Origin: Chondrosia reniformis
Taxonomy: Eukaryota; Porifera; Demospongiae; Chondrillida; Chondrillidae
Assembly (NCBI GenBank): GCA_947172415.1
Contig: OX359197.1
Span: 5,953,673 to 6,017,672 of the forward strand
Direction of reading: 5' to 3'
Length of the DNA stretch: 64,000 bases
In this document: piece by piece, positions 43,448 to 54,800 of the stretch
Numbering within the stretch: position 1 is the stretch's first letter
How the letters are laid out: each line of letters starts with the position of its first letter
Notes under the pieces: model-generated
What the model saw: the letters and a program-made list of their open reading frames with translations, nothing else
Told to the model about the DNA's origin: nothing
The model's database searches: none
Translations under genes and position numbers: made by a program

Positions 43448-43538
43448 CAAACCAGCATGTCTAATAATTTCCACTATACCATGCATGAATGGAGCTTAAC
43501 CATACAACAAACAACCACCACTTCCTATAGAGTTATAT

Positions 43539-43546
43539 TATATAAG
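43539..43546 (+). promoter_or_regulatory. TATA box of R5 pseudogene
   Basis: TATATAAG, core promoter intact although the gene behind it is truncated. Confidence 0.6.
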
Positions 43547-43618
43547 CAGGGTAAAATTTAAAACCAGGTCTCATTAGATTATAGAACATCAAGTGTGCCT
43601 GTGATTTTGTAAAGTAAA

Positions 43619-43945
43619 ATGGGAAACTATTCCACTTCTATCGATGAATCTTTTGAAACTGGAGCACGAGATCCATATTCCCTTTCGCATATGATCATCT
43701 CCTGGATAGTTGGAGTACCAATTATCATTCTCAGTGTCTTCCTGATCATCACTCTGATTGGACCAGGTCAGCTACCAAAGTCTATTAGAATTGTCCTCAT
43801 CAACATTCAAGCAGCCGTCATTGCATTTGCTGTGATGGGATTGATCACTGTCACACTCTTTGTAGTCAAAGCTCTCTTCAGGTTTAGTTCCCCTATAGGC
43901 TCTTTTAACAGAATAGGCATAGCATGTAGGAAAATGGTATCTTAG
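43619..43945 (+). pseudogene. R5, truncated receptor fused to an interspersed repeat
   Basis: Codons 1-82 are receptor (MGNYSTSIDESFETG, SLSHMIISWIVGVP, two membrane segments), ending LFVV. The sequence then switches within GTAGTCAAAGCTCTC to the CCAAAGCTCTCTTCAGG repeat known from the PMS2 introns, which adds 26 foreign residues ([13 protein letters not shown]...) and a stop. It could still make a two-helix membrane peptide. Confidence 0.85.
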
Positions 43946-43992
43946 ATTTTTCATAGGGTGGGTGGGTAACAACCACCACCTTATAGAGTTAT

Positions 43993-44198
43993 CACAGGAT
44001 CAAATTACAGGTTTCATATGGTGTGAAATCTATTTGAAACGTCTTGAATAGCCAGATTTCAATGGGTGCTCAAGAATGTGCTAACAGATTAATTTCACGG
44101 GTTTCAAGTATACATACTTTCATACCTTTTGAAACCTGGCACTTCATAGAGTTTCAAATAGGTTTCATGCCTTCTGAAACCTGATATTTGATCCTGTG
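43993..44198. mobile_element. MITE of the CACAGGATCAAAT family before R6
   Basis: Complete inverted ends. Left flank CTTATAGAGTTAT and right flank TATATTATATAAGC together rebuild the uninterrupted core CTATAGAGTTATATTATATAAG with TAT duplicated. It is shorter in the middle than the copy at 25.3 kb. Confidence 0.88.
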
Positions 44199-44203
44199 TA
44201 TAT

Positions 44204-44211
44204 TATATAAG
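44204..44211 (+). promoter_or_regulatory. TATA box of R6
   Basis: TATATAAG five bases after the MITE end. Confidence 0.7.
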
Positions 44212-44286
44212 CAGGGTAAAATTTAAAACCAGGTTTCATTAGATTATAGAACATCAAGTGTGCTTGTGATTTTGTACTAAAGTAAA

Positions 44287-45318
44287 ATGGGAAACGATGC
44301 CACTTCTATCAATGAATCTATTGAAACTGGAGCACGAGATCCATATTCCCTTTCGGTTATGATCATCTTCTGGATAGTTGGAGTACCAATTATCATTCTC
44401 AGTGTCTTCCTGATCATCACTCTGATTGGACCAGGTCAGCTACCAAAGTCTATTAGAATAGTCCTCATCAACATTCAAGCAGCCGTCATTGTGTTTGCTG
44501 TGATGCGATTGATCGCTGCCACACTCTTCATAGTTGAGTATGATTGTTTTCGTGAAGTTCAGAGCCTGATGGAACACAGTAGCAATTACACTAATGGGAC
44601 TATTCAGTTCAATCAGAGTGATGTAAATAAATGTAGAGCTATAAATTCAAATATTAGAATCAGCTTCAACGTGCTTGTGCTGTATGTATATCCCACTATG
44701 GTGTCCATAAGACTAGTCTTCATGGCATTCTATGGTATACTGGTGTACATCTACATACGATATGTGTTCTATAAGATAAAGATTTGGGCAGTTGTTGTTA
44801 GCTGTGTTGCGGTGTGGATAATTTTCATTCTTATCAATATTCCAGTTCTTGGTTTAATAGTCCTACGTCCAGATTCAATTAATCATCTATACATTAATTT
44901 GATCACTGCTGTATGTTGGGGATTTGCCATACCATTAGTAGTTGCTGTTCCAGCTATTATATTTTCAATTGTACTTCCTATTCGAGCTCTTTTCTTCATT
45001 AACAATTGCACTCGCGAAGTAAGGAATGTCAGCTATGGTAAAGCTATAACTAAATTGGTGCTGTTTCAGCTAATTGTCAACGTTATATCAATAATTGGAC
45101 ATATTATTGTATTCATACCAGTAATTGTGTTCACTGAGGCTCTTCCACAAGGAAGAGCTAACGATCCTTTGATTGCAATATTAATGGGTTTTCTACTTGA
45201 AATGACATCATTGATGGTATCACCAATTCTCTTTATCATATTCTTGAAACATGTGAGAGAAAATGCAAAGAAGATTTTCAATTGCAAGTGTTTCAATTTT
45301 AAAGGAAGCAGCACTTAG
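44287..45318 (+). CDS. Seven-transmembrane receptor R6 (343 aa)
   Basis: MGNDATSINESIETG head, EVQSLMEHSSNYTNGT first outer loop. It differs from R2, R4, R7 and R8 by VLVLYVYP and FMAFYG in segment 3 (as in R1) and AIIFSIVLP in segment 5. The third outer loop is EALPQGRANDP. T4 starts 546 bp downstream through the short form of the spacer. Confidence 0.8.
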   Translation: MGNDATSINESIETGARDPYSLSVMIIFWIVGVPIIILSVFLIITLIGPGQLPKSIRIVLINIQAAVIVFAVMRLIAATLFIVEYDCFREVQSLMEHSSNYTNGTIQFNQSDVNKCRAINSNIRISFNVLVLYVYPTMVSIRLVFMAFYGILVYIYIRYVFYKIKIWAVVVSCVAVWIIFILINIPVLGLIVLRPDSINHLYINLITAVCWGFAIPLVVAVPAIIFSIVLPIRALFFINNCTREVRNVSYGKAITKLVLFQLIVNVISIIGHIIVFIPVIVFTEALPQGRANDPLIAILMGFLLEMTSLMVSPILFIIFLKHVRENAKKIFNCKCFNFKGSST

Positions 45319-45864
45319 TAAAGGAAAACATTTTACATTGTTTTTTGTAATAGACCTCATATATTACATATTAACACATAACCGAATTTATCAGTTTTTT
45401 GTATCATATCTCTTCAGCAGAAGTGTGCATTGCTTATGTACTCGCCTCGCCAGCAATGTATAAAATACTTAACTAGCTGATCAAAGACACAGCTATATAT
45501 CGCTATTTTCCTGTGTAAGAGACAATTTATTAGGCAAATTATCCGATATGGCTACTATGATAAAGTAAAATTATCATATTTGTAATGCTACATCACCAAT
45601 TTCTATCATATTCTTGAAACACGAATGTTAATGATTTCACTTTGAATTTATACTCCAGATGTAACTACCCACTCAGGTTTCCTGGCTTTACTTAACGAGA
45701 AACAGTCTCACCTTTCCCCCCAAAAAGGGGATCGAGCCATAGACACTGAAATAATGTTATTTCACAAAATAATAAGATATTGAATATTGTTTCTCAGTTC
45801 AGATGTATACGTCCGATAATCGATAGTTTTGTCCGAGTGTCTTTATTCCAAGAAATACGTAGAG
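45319..45864 (+). promoter_or_regulatory. R6-T4 spacer
   Basis: Short form, without the TIR element. It carries the receptor vestige at 45593 and the CCCCCCAAAAAGGGG palindrome. It lacks AACAATACG found before T3 and T5 (reads AAATAATAAGATATTG, as before T2). Confidence 0.5.
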
Positions 45865-47214
45865 ATGTGTGAAGATAAGGCAGCCTGTGTAATCGTCCAT
45901 GTTGTGTATCCTTATGATGCGCGCCTTGCTCACGAGTTGACTGTTAGGCCTGGCGACTTATTGGAAGTGAGTCGAAGCGAATGGAACTCGGGGAAAGAGT
46001 GGATAGTAGGCGAGTACATAGGCAAAGTACATAAGGACGACGCTTCTGCTGAAGAGTTGGTCAAGCATTTCTCGTTTGGAGGCGTAACTTCTCTTGTTTC
46101 TGATCATGACGATAACGTTGCTCAAGTAGAATGTGATAGGAGAAAGGACGTTTTTAGACAATTCTTAGTTGAGCACACAATTAACGAGCCTTCTCCTCCT
46201 GGTTGCGATGCTTCGGAGGAGCCGCCGTCTGAAAAACCGATTGGCACTGAAATAACATTCAAAGGGAAGGATTACATCGTTGCGGAAGCAGTAGAAAATT
46301 GGTTTCAATGCATCATTTGTCACGAGTTGGCTGATGAACCTCGCGTAACCACTTGTTGTGCTAAAACTATCTGTACTGACTGTAATCAGAAATGCCAACG
46401 CGGATTCAGCAGAAATTATCAGTGCCCAAGTTGTCGACAAGTAGATTATAGGTCAACTGAAGATCCAAGAGCTAGACAGCGCATTCTAACCTTGATGACC
46501 TACTGTTCCAATGCGGAGTGTCAGTGGAAGGGATTTCTGAAGGATTTGGACAGTCATATCAGCAAGGAATGTCCCTTTGAGAAGGTACTTTGTCAGCAGT
46601 GCAGGAGGGTCAAATCTTTGAGATCAGTCATTGAAACACACATGAAGAATGACTGTAAGAAAAGACCAGTGAAGTGTCCCAGATGTGGGATTGAAGAGGA
46701 AGATGATGGGGAAGATGATTTTGTTCCTGTCCTAACTCATTCCACCTTGGTCAATGAGCACTACAAGACTTGTCCCAAGTGGCCAATGCGTTGTTCCAAC
46801 AGATGTGATCCTCAACTCACCTTCACCAGGGATGGTCTTCAACACCTTGCATCAGACACAGAGTGCCCGGAGAAGGAAATAGACTGTCAGTTTGCTTCAG
46901 TGGCCATGGGTTGTAAAGAAAAGAGAAAACTAAGGTATATGGATGAACATATTCAAGAGACCACAGCTGAGCACCTTACACTGCTCATGGGAGACTACTT
47001 ACGACTTAAGAAGGCTCATTCTACTCTAGAAAGGTCTCACTCCACTCTAGAAAAGTCTCACTCTACTCTAGAAAAGGCTCACTCTACTCTAGAAAAGGCT
47101 CACTCTACTCTCCAGTATAACTATGACCGGCTAAAAGAAAAAGAAAAAGTAACAAAACAAGAAAGTGATCATATGGTAAAGATAACATTGCAGAAGTGGC
47201 ATACTGAAACTTAA
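45865..47214 (+). CDS. T4, SH3-like/RING/TRAF-type zinc finger/coiled-coil protein (449 aa)
   Basis: The most complete member of its subtype; start MCEDKAACVIVHVV. Positions: SH3-like about 9-58, RING Cys149 to Cys190, first TRAF-type finger about 214-243, further fingers to about 350, five heptads about 384-418. The finger region has the acidic insert EEEDDGEDD and an extra AM in FASVAMGC, and lacks the Glu of LQEHL. The C-terminus KVTKQESDHMV...KWHTET comes from the inverted-repeat arm (47143-47374). It likely acts as a cytoplasmic E3-type adaptor, inferred from the domains. Confidence 0.82.
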   Translation: MCEDKAACVIVHVVYPYDARLAHELTVRPGDLLEVSRSEWNSGKEWIVGEYIGKVHKDDASAEELVKHFSFGGVTSLVSDHDDNVAQVECDRRKDVFRQFLVEHTINEPSPPGCDASEEPPSEKPIGTEITFKGKDYIVAEAVENWFQCIICHELADEPRVTTCCAKTICTDCNQKCQRGFSRNYQCPSCRQVDYRSTEDPRARQRILTLMTYCSNAECQWKGFLKDLDSHISKECPFEKVLCQQCRRVKSLRSVIETHMKNDCKKRPVKCPRCGIEEEDDGEDDFVPVLTHSTLVNEHYKTCPKWPMRCSNRCDPQLTFTRDGLQHLASDTECPEKEIDCQFASVAMGCKEKRKLRYMDEHIQETTAEHLTLLMGDYLRLKKAHSTLERSHSTLEKSHSTLEKAHSTLEKAHSTLQYNYDRLKEKEKVTKQESDHMVKITLQKWHTET

Positions 47215-47374
47215 CTATACACATCACTTCTATGTTTGGGCGCATCGATTCCTACTTCTAGTATATCCATGATGCGCCCAAACATAGAAGTGATGTGTAT
47301 AGTTAAGTTTCAGTATGCCGCTTCTGCAATGTTATCCTTACCATATGATCACTTTCTTGTTTCGTTACTTTTTC
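47143..47374. repeat. Long inverted repeat at the 3' end of T4
   Basis: As in T3, but with about three mismatches between arms (e.g. GTAAAGATAAC in the left arm, ATGCCGCTTC in the right), so the arms have started to diverge. Confidence 0.88.
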
Positions 47375-47516
47375 TATGTAGATGTGCCAATCACTGTTAT
47401 AGTGCCATCCCTACTGTAACATACACAACTAGAAAATTAGTTGATCATTAGACAATGGTTTGACACACCTGATCAACTGTGCTTGGTGTTGATGAGCTCA
47501 AGACACCATGCATGAA

Positions 47517-47691
47517 TTATTAGATTCGGTAAATTATTAGGACTTTTAACACACGTCTTTGATCAATTCAAGTGAATTGATCAAAGACATGTGGTAAATT
47601 ATTAGGACTTTTAACACACGTCTTTGATCAATTCAAGTGAATTGATCAAAGACATGTGTTAAAAGTCCTAATATATTACCGAATCTAATAA
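47517..47691. repeat. Palindromic hairpin element, internally duplicated, between T4 and R7
   Basis: Nested form like that at 43269, with slightly different junctions (CATGTGGTAAATTATTAGG in the centre; ATATATTACC in the right arm). Confidence 0.85.
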
Positions 47692-47772
47692 CAAACCAGC
47701 ATGTCCACTATACCATGCATGAATGGAGCTTAACCATACAACAAACAACCACCACTTCCTATAGAGTTATAT

Positions 47773-47780
47773 TATATAAG
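47773..47780 (+). promoter_or_regulatory. TATA box of R7
   Basis: TATATAAG in the undisturbed core CTATAGAGTTATATTATATAAG. Confidence 0.7.
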
Positions 47781-47852
47781 CAGGGTAAAATTTAAAACCA
47801 GGTTTCATTAGATTATAGAACATCAAGTGTGCCTGTGATTTTGTAAAGTAAA

Positions 47853-48884
47853 ATGGGAAACTATTCCACTTCTATCAATGAATCTATTGAAACTGGAGCA
47901 CGAGATCCATATTCCCTTTCGGTTATGATCATCTTCTGGATAGTTGGAGTACCAATTATCATTCTCAGTGTCTTCCTGATCATCACTCTGATTGGACAAG
48001 GTCAGCTACCAAAGTCTATTAGAATAGTCCTCATCAACATTCAAGCAGCCGTCATTGTGTTTGCTGTGATGCGATTGATCGCTGCCACACTCTTCATAGT
48101 TGAGTATGATTGTTTTCGTGAAGTTCAGAGCCTGATGGAACAGAGTAGCAATTACACTAATGGGACTATTCAGTTCAATCAGAGTGATGTAAATAAATGT
48201 AGAGCTATAAATTCAAATATTAGAATCAGCTTCAACGTGCTTTTGCTGTATGTATATCCCACTATGGTGTCCATAAGACTAGTCTTCATGACATTCTATG
48301 GTATACTGGTGTACATCTACATACGATATGTGTTCTATAAGATAAAGATTTGGGCAGTTGTGGTTAGCTGTGTTGCGGTGTGGATAATTTTCATTCTTAT
48401 CAATATTCCAGTTCTTGGTTTAATAGTCCTACGTCCAGATTCAATTAATCATCTATACATTAATTTGATCACTGCTGTATGTTGGGGATTTGCCATACCA
48501 TTAGTAGTTGCTGTTCCGGCTATTACATTTTCAATTATACTTCCTATTCGAGCTCTTTTCTTCATTAACAATTGCACTCGCGAAGTAAGGAATGTCAGCT
48601 ATGGTAAAGCTATAACTAAAATGGTGCTGTTTCAGCTAATTGTCAACATTATATCAATAATTGGACATATTATTGTATTCATACCAGTAATTGTGTTCAC
48701 TAAGGCTCTTCCACAAGGAAGAGCTAATGATCCTTTGATTGCAATATTAATGGGTTTTCTACTTGAAATGACATCATTGATGGTATCACCATTTATCTTT
48801 ATCATATTCTTGAAACATGTGAGAGAAAATGCAAAGAAGATTTTCAATTGCAAGTGTTTCAATTTTAAAGGAAGCAGCACTTAG
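47853..48884 (+). CDS. Seven-transmembrane receptor R7 (343 aa)
   Basis: The head MGNYSTSINES (with an NYS sequon) is combined with an R2-type body. The first inner loop reads GQGQLPK, where most have GPGQLPK. The first outer loop is EVQSLMEQ as in R2, the third outer loop KALPQGR as in R4, and segment 7 SPFIFIIFLKH. By position it is the copy B partner of R3, yet by sequence it is closer to R4, a sign of conversion between units. T5 follows. Confidence 0.8.
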   Translation: MGNYSTSINESIETGARDPYSLSVMIIFWIVGVPIIILSVFLIITLIGQGQLPKSIRIVLINIQAAVIVFAVMRLIAATLFIVEYDCFREVQSLMEQSSNYTNGTIQFNQSDVNKCRAINSNIRISFNVLLLYVYPTMVSIRLVFMTFYGILVYIYIRYVFYKIKIWAVVVSCVAVWIIFILINIPVLGLIVLRPDSINHLYINLITAVCWGFAIPLVVAVPAITFSIILPIRALFFINNCTREVRNVSYGKAITKMVLFQLIVNIISIIGHIIVFIPVIVFTKALPQGRANDPLIAILMGFLLEMTSLMVSPFIFIIFLKHVRENAKKIFNCKCFNFKGSST

Positions 48885-48994
48885 TAAAGGAAAACATTTT
48901 ACAATGTTTTTTGTAATAGACCTCATAATTACATATTAACACATAACCGAATTTTCAGTTTTTTTATATCAGATAGTACGGTAGTACTCTCTAT

Positions 48995-49586
48995 GTAGGG
49001 ATGGTACCGGTTGTTTCGTTTTCCCTATACATTTGTATATGAGCGAAAATCCGAAATAGGCTGAAAATCGCCGAAAAAGGGCTATGTATAGTTATAGACC
49101 AGCCATGCTATAAGGGAAGCGACCGTGTTCCGCTGGCAAATAAACGAACTTTGAAATTTCCCATTTTCGTTTTCTTCTTCATCTTCATCTTCATCTTCTT
49201 CATCTTCTTCGCCCGCTGTAACTAAAAAACGAAATAAGCCTTCGGACTACTACTTAAGCGAAAATACTCTAAATTTTCCGAGCTGTATTCTTTTGTAGAA
49301 GCGAGAGCGATAACGCTCTTATCGAGTATGACGATTTTCATGGCCCCAGAGTCAAGGCCTCAAAAATTCGCCATTTTAATGACGTCATATTCAGTCGAAT
49401 ATTGTGTAACCAAAATGGGTTTAGAATTCCTAGCTTATGCTCCATAAAAAGTACAGAAACTAGAGAAATTTCTACAAAAATAGTGAATCCTACAAGCAAG
49501 GGTGTTATATGATTCATGTATATATAGCTAATGCTTCACTGTGTAACATCCCTTTCTTGTTTCTGTGCTTTTTGTGCCATCCCTAC
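48995..49586. mobile_element. TIR element in the R7-T5 spacer
   Basis: Second copy of the GTAGGGATGG element. It lacks the GCTGGCCTTTAA segment of the first copy and has two more CATCTT units in its microsatellite. Confidence 0.65.
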
Positions 49587-50205
49587 ATCTTCACTATTTT
49601 TGTAGAAAAATTTTATTATTCTCTAGTCTTAATTATCATATGGAAACATGAATATATAGAGCAAATAATTTAAACAAATATTTCGAGCTTAAAAAACTCG
49701 TGGGCGTCCCCAAACTCGAACTATTTGCTGGTTCTTAGATGTCCGGTTGTCGCTTGATTGCCGTCAATTTCAAGGCCATATATTCGGAAGTGTCGTCCTT
49801 ATGTGCATTGCCTATGTACTCGCTACGCCAACAATGTATAAAATACTTAACTAGCTGATCAAAGACACAGCTATATATTGCTACTATGATAGCTAAGATT
49901 AAAGTAAAATTATCATATTTGTAATGCTACATCACCAATTTCTATCATATTCTTGAAACACGAATGTTAATGATTTAACTTTGAATTTATACTCCAGATG
50001 TAACTACCCACTCAGGTTTCCTGGCTTTACTTAACGAGAAACAGTCTCACCTTCCCCCCAAAAAGGGGATCGAGCCATAGACACTGAAATAATGTTATTT
50101 CACAAAATAACAATACGATATTGAATATTGTTTCTCAGTTCAGATGTATACGTCTGATAATCGATAGTTTTGTCCGCGTGTCTTTATTCCAAGAAATACG
50201 TCGAG

Positions 50206-51477
50206 ATGTGTGAAGATAAGGCAGCCTGTGTAATCGTCCGTGTTGTGTATCCTTATGATGCACGCCTTGGTCACGAGTTGACTGTTAGGCCTGGCGACTT
50301 ATTGGAAGTGAGTCGAAGCGAATGGAACTCGGGGAAAGAGTGGATAGTAGGCGAATACATAGGCAAAGTACATAAGGACGACGCTTCTGCTGAAGAGTTG
50401 GTCAAGCATTTCTCGTTTGGAGGCGTAACTTCTCTTGTTTCTGATCATGACGATAACGTTGCTCAAGTAGAATGTGATAGGAGAAAGGACGTTTTTAGAC
50501 AATTCTTAGTTGAGCACACAATTAACGAACCTTCTCCTCCTGGTTGCGATGCTTCGGAGGAGCCGCCGTCTGAAAAACCGATTGGCACTGAAATAACATT
50601 CAAAGGGAAGGATTACATCGTTGCGGAAGCAGTAGAAGATTGGTTTCAATGCATCATTTGTCACGAGTTGGCTGATGAACCTCGCGTAACCACTTGTTGT
50701 GCTAAAACTCTCTGTACTGCCTGTAATCAGAAATGCCAACGCGGATTCAGCAGAAATTATCAGTGCCCAAGTTGTCGACAAGTAGATTATAGGTCAACTG
50801 AAGATCCAAGAGCTAGACAACGCATTCTAACCTTGATGACCTTCTGTTCCAATGTGGAGTGTCAGTGGAAGGGATTTCTGAAGGATTTGGACAGTCATAT
50901 CAACAAGGAATGTCCCTTTGAGAAGGTACTTTGTCAGCAGTGTGGGCAGGTCACAGCTTTGAGATCAGTCATTGAAACACACATGAAGAATGACTGTAAG
51001 AAAAGACCAGTGAAGTGTCCCAGATGTGGGATTGAAGATGAAGTTAAGGCATATTATGTTTCTGCCCTAACTCATTCCACCTTGGTCAATAAGCACTACA
51101 AGACTTGTCCCAAGTGGCCAATGCGTTGTCCCAACAGATGTGATCCTCAACTCACCTTCACCAGGGATGGTCTTCAGGAACACCTTACATCAGACACAGA
51201 GTGCCCAGAGAAGGAAATAGACTGTCAGTTTGCTTCAGTGGGTTGTAAAGAAAAGAGAAAACTAAGGTATATGGATGAACATATTCAAGAGACTACGTCT
51301 GAGCACCTTACACTGCTCATGGGAGACTACTTACGACTTAAGAATGCTCATTCTACTCTAGAAAAGGCTCACTCCACTCTCCAGAATAACTATGACCGGC
51401 TAAAAGAAAAATGTGATACTCCGCAGGTGAATAGTCTCCAATTCACAAAAGTTAAAAATTTTAAACGTGGCTATTAA
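50206..51477 (+). CDS. T5, SH3-like/RING/TRAF-type zinc finger/coiled-coil protein (423 aa)
   Basis: Start MCEDKAACVIVRVV. The RING and fingers are intact. The middle finger reads CQQCGQVTALRS and the acidic insert is replaced by EDEVKAYY. It has the shortest coiled coil of the family, only two heptads (HSTLEKAHSTLQ). The C-terminus FTKVKNFKRGY is of the T2 type, without the inverted repeat. It is the partner of T2 in copy B and of T1 in its finger region. Confidence 0.8.
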   Translation: MCEDKAACVIVRVVYPYDARLGHELTVRPGDLLEVSRSEWNSGKEWIVGEYIGKVHKDDASAEELVKHFSFGGVTSLVSDHDDNVAQVECDRRKDVFRQFLVEHTINEPSPPGCDASEEPPSEKPIGTEITFKGKDYIVAEAVEDWFQCIICHELADEPRVTTCCAKTLCTACNQKCQRGFSRNYQCPSCRQVDYRSTEDPRARQRILTLMTFCSNVECQWKGFLKDLDSHINKECPFEKVLCQQCGQVTALRSVIETHMKNDCKKRPVKCPRCGIEDEVKAYYVSALTHSTLVNKHYKTCPKWPMRCPNRCDPQLTFTRDGLQEHLTSDTECPEKEIDCQFASVGCKEKRKLRYMDEHIQETTSEHLTLLMGDYLRLKNAHSTLEKAHSTLQNNYDRLKEKCDTPQVNSLQFTKVKNFKRGY

Positions 51478-51843
51478 TAATTTTTTAAGGTCTGCAGTAG
51501 CTATATGTAGTAGGCATGATGTAAAAACAATATATTTTCATGAAGTAAATTTAAATATCTAGTATAAGTTCACAAAGGTTTCCAAACCTTTGAATTCATT
51601 TAACCATTTTGTTCTTTTTGATTTATAACTTGTACTTTAAATTTTTGAGATGGTTCATCTTTAGTCTTTTGAGCATCTATATAGAGATGCATTTTGCTCA
51701 TTCAGAATTTGGACATTTTGACCCTGGGGGTCTTCTTCAGCGACTGTATTATATATATTATAATTAAATAGCCATGGCACTTGAATATATGAATAATGTT
51801 TAACAACTGATCCATCAAACACATTACATGTAACAAGTCACAC
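51478..51843. other. Convergent spacer between T5 and PMS2 copy B
   Basis: Counterpart of 33006-33394. No gene or promoter seen. Confidence 0.6.
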
Positions 51844-54800
51844 TCAGCATCCGTCTCTCCTAACTCTGTTGAGATTGATCAGATGTCTCATTGTTGGTCT
51901 CCCATGCGGACAGTTCTGCAAGGAAGATCCAGAGGTGCAGTCTATCAACACAATACACCATGCACACCTCGATCGGGTATGATAACCACTCCTTGTATAC
52001 AAAAAGAGCTTACCCACGGATGGTCTATTTCTCCCATATGAATCAGCATCTATATAGTATTGAGAATATTTGTGTATACAGCAAAAATATAATTAAATGT
52101 GAAAACATCATCTTCAGAATTGATATTGGATTCAGCTAGAAAGGTTTATAGCTTCGCAACTGAGCCAACATTACACATTTAATGAGCTTTGTAAATCTAA
52201 CAGACAATTTTTCTTGCATGCTACATCTATATCTTTTTGAGACGCTCTAAAAGTCGAAGATGATCCTTTCAAAAGATAAGTTCGACACAGTTAGAAGAAA
52301 TCCTTATTCTATTATGCTACATCTACTTTAGAATAAAGGCCTATAGGGAACTAAACCTAGTGAGAGCTTTGGATGAGGATATAAGAGTTTTTCTCCTTTT
52401 ACTTCTCTTCTCCACTGGGACCCTTAACCAGTGACCCTGGGCATCTTTGTCTTCTTCTTGATCTTTTGTGAATCCTTGGCACATTTAGTGAATGGTACAT
52501 ACCTTTTTCATTTCAGTATTGCTCAGGCTTGTTCCTATCATAACAGATGTCCTACAAGCTCTAGAGGCAAACATGGCCGACACTCTTGATGGTCTACACA
52601 TGTGTCCCTATGGAAACCAATACTGATGATGATTATTATTAATACTATAGGTAATACACATATCCTTATAATACTCACTGCACCACACTTACTGGTGCAT
52701 CTGTCAGCATGAAGATTAGCTCTTGAACATCTTGAGGTCCAAATGACCAGTTTTTACTGACAGGCTGACCAACCAGACACACCCTCTCAGTGGGCGGAGC
52801 TAATTTCAAAAGGATTTTACATAGTAACAGAAGTGACACGACATAATATTAATAATAATGTAGTCAACATCAGGAAATATTCTCTGATAAAAAGATGAAA
52901 AATGATTCTCTGAAAGATAAGTTTGATGTGTATAATATATGTATATGTACGTAGTTAGTAGAAATCACTATCATCTATACTATTTACATGTAACATGACC
53001 CAGCGGAGAAGAAGATGAAAGAAGGGAAAAGAAGGAAGAAAAGACTCCTGTATCTTCATCCAAAGCTCTCTTCAGGTTTAGTTCCCCTATAGGCTCTTTT
53101 ACAGAATAGGCATAGCATGTAGGAAAATGGTATATTACAATTTTCATTCATTACCTAACCATTCTCATTGATTTGAAATTCAAATTCATTGGTTTTGAAT
53201 ATGCTCAAATTTTCCATCACTACCATTTCTTGAATAGCAGTCAGTTCTAGAGATGTTGGTCTGAGCAAGAAGGATAAGGAAATGGTCACATGTTGGTCAC
53301 ATGACAATCATATGACATAGTCATCCTAACTTGATCAGCCTCTGCTGTTGGAGTACAGTATCTCTTTGTAACCTCTCGTAATTGTACTTTTCATCACTTG
53401 CATGTTGGTCAACAATAAACAAGTCATTGCAGAGTTTTGCAATTATAAAACCGAGGTTAAACTGGCCAATCACTTCCATGGATGCAAAATCAGACTTGGA
53501 CACGCCCCTTCTCAGTTCTGCTTCTGCATTACTATTGCCTTCAGGCGTGATCTTTGCTCTAAATATGGTGGGATCAGTGATGTCATCAAAAATGGCTGCC
53601 TCCGCCCCTTCTCCTCTCAGCTTAAGTTTGTCTTTGTAAGTCAGTCTTTCCTTCATTAACTGAATATGTAATGTCAAGATGCATTCATGCGAAGGACACA
53701 GAGATTGATGGCTGCTCTCCTGTTGAAGAACATCAAAATGAATTACACTGCAGTACAGTCTAGTTTCCAGAGTACCATTCAGAACTCACAATAATGACCA
53801 CTGGTGGAAAAGTGGTTGCTCTAAGTGATTCAGTTGCCAAGGGTGATTCTGTTGTCATAGGTGATTCAGTTGCCATGGGTGATTCAGTTGCTATGGGTGA
53901 TTCTGTTGCCATGGGTAACTCCTCATTTGATAACCAATCCTTATGTGCTTGCGAAGTCTCCATGTTACAGAAGAAATCACCACCAAACTGTTCATGTGAC
54001 TGATCACATGATTGGTCGTATGACGGGTCACATGATGGTGTAGATATAAAGGGAGTCTCCTCTCTCCCTATAACAATGGGAGTACTGCTGTTTGGCTGCT
54101 CTAGTAATGTGCTATTGACAGATATTGCACTGCAATCTCTGTTCTCTGACAAATCAACCACATCGCAATCAAACAATTTTCTTTCTATTATAAATGAGCC
54201 AAAATTATATCACTCTTTGCAACCTTAGTACAGTACATACTCACGTTTTGGTTGATGTTCCAACTTCCAATTGCTTTCTACTTGGGAATCAAAACTGAAA
54301 TTTCTAGTACATAAAATGAAATATTGGCATTGCAGGTTACAATCTATGAATTTGGAAATTCTACCTTTTCAGTTTGAAACTTTCAGTGTATTTTACTGCC
54401 TCATTGTCAGACATTTTACTAAAGACCAGCTTGTTAGTGCTGGTGTGGGCTGGCTGTGTGAGACTGTTCTCCACCTTTTGTGTACTTAAAACTGACATTT
54501 TACTTAGTGTGACCTTCTCCATGGCAACAGCTTGTGACTGGTTAAGGTCATACTCGCCCACCATTCCTTCAAACATCCTTACCAGGGTTGCCTTGACGAT
54601 GGAAAGTAACATTTTCTCTTGCAGGAGGAAGAGTTGACGTTTGTCGGGTGTGACATTCACATCCACTGCATCTACAAAGTGCACATGATGTTTAGGCACT
54701 GATGAGGGCTTGGAAGGACTTGAATGGACGAGGGTTGGTCAATTGGGGGTGTGGCATGGGAAGTGGGGCTGTGGTAGATGAGGGCTGGGGTGTGGTAGAT

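Larger units (their letters stand above)
29920..47690 (+). repeat. Segmental duplication copy A
   Basis: Order: R3-T2-PMS2(A)-ROCK 3' fragment-R4-T3-R5 pseudogene-R6-T4. Copy B repeats this order at an offset of about 17.8-18.9 kb, the differences being due to the TIR element and small indels. Both boundaries lie at hairpin elements. Confidence 0.85.
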
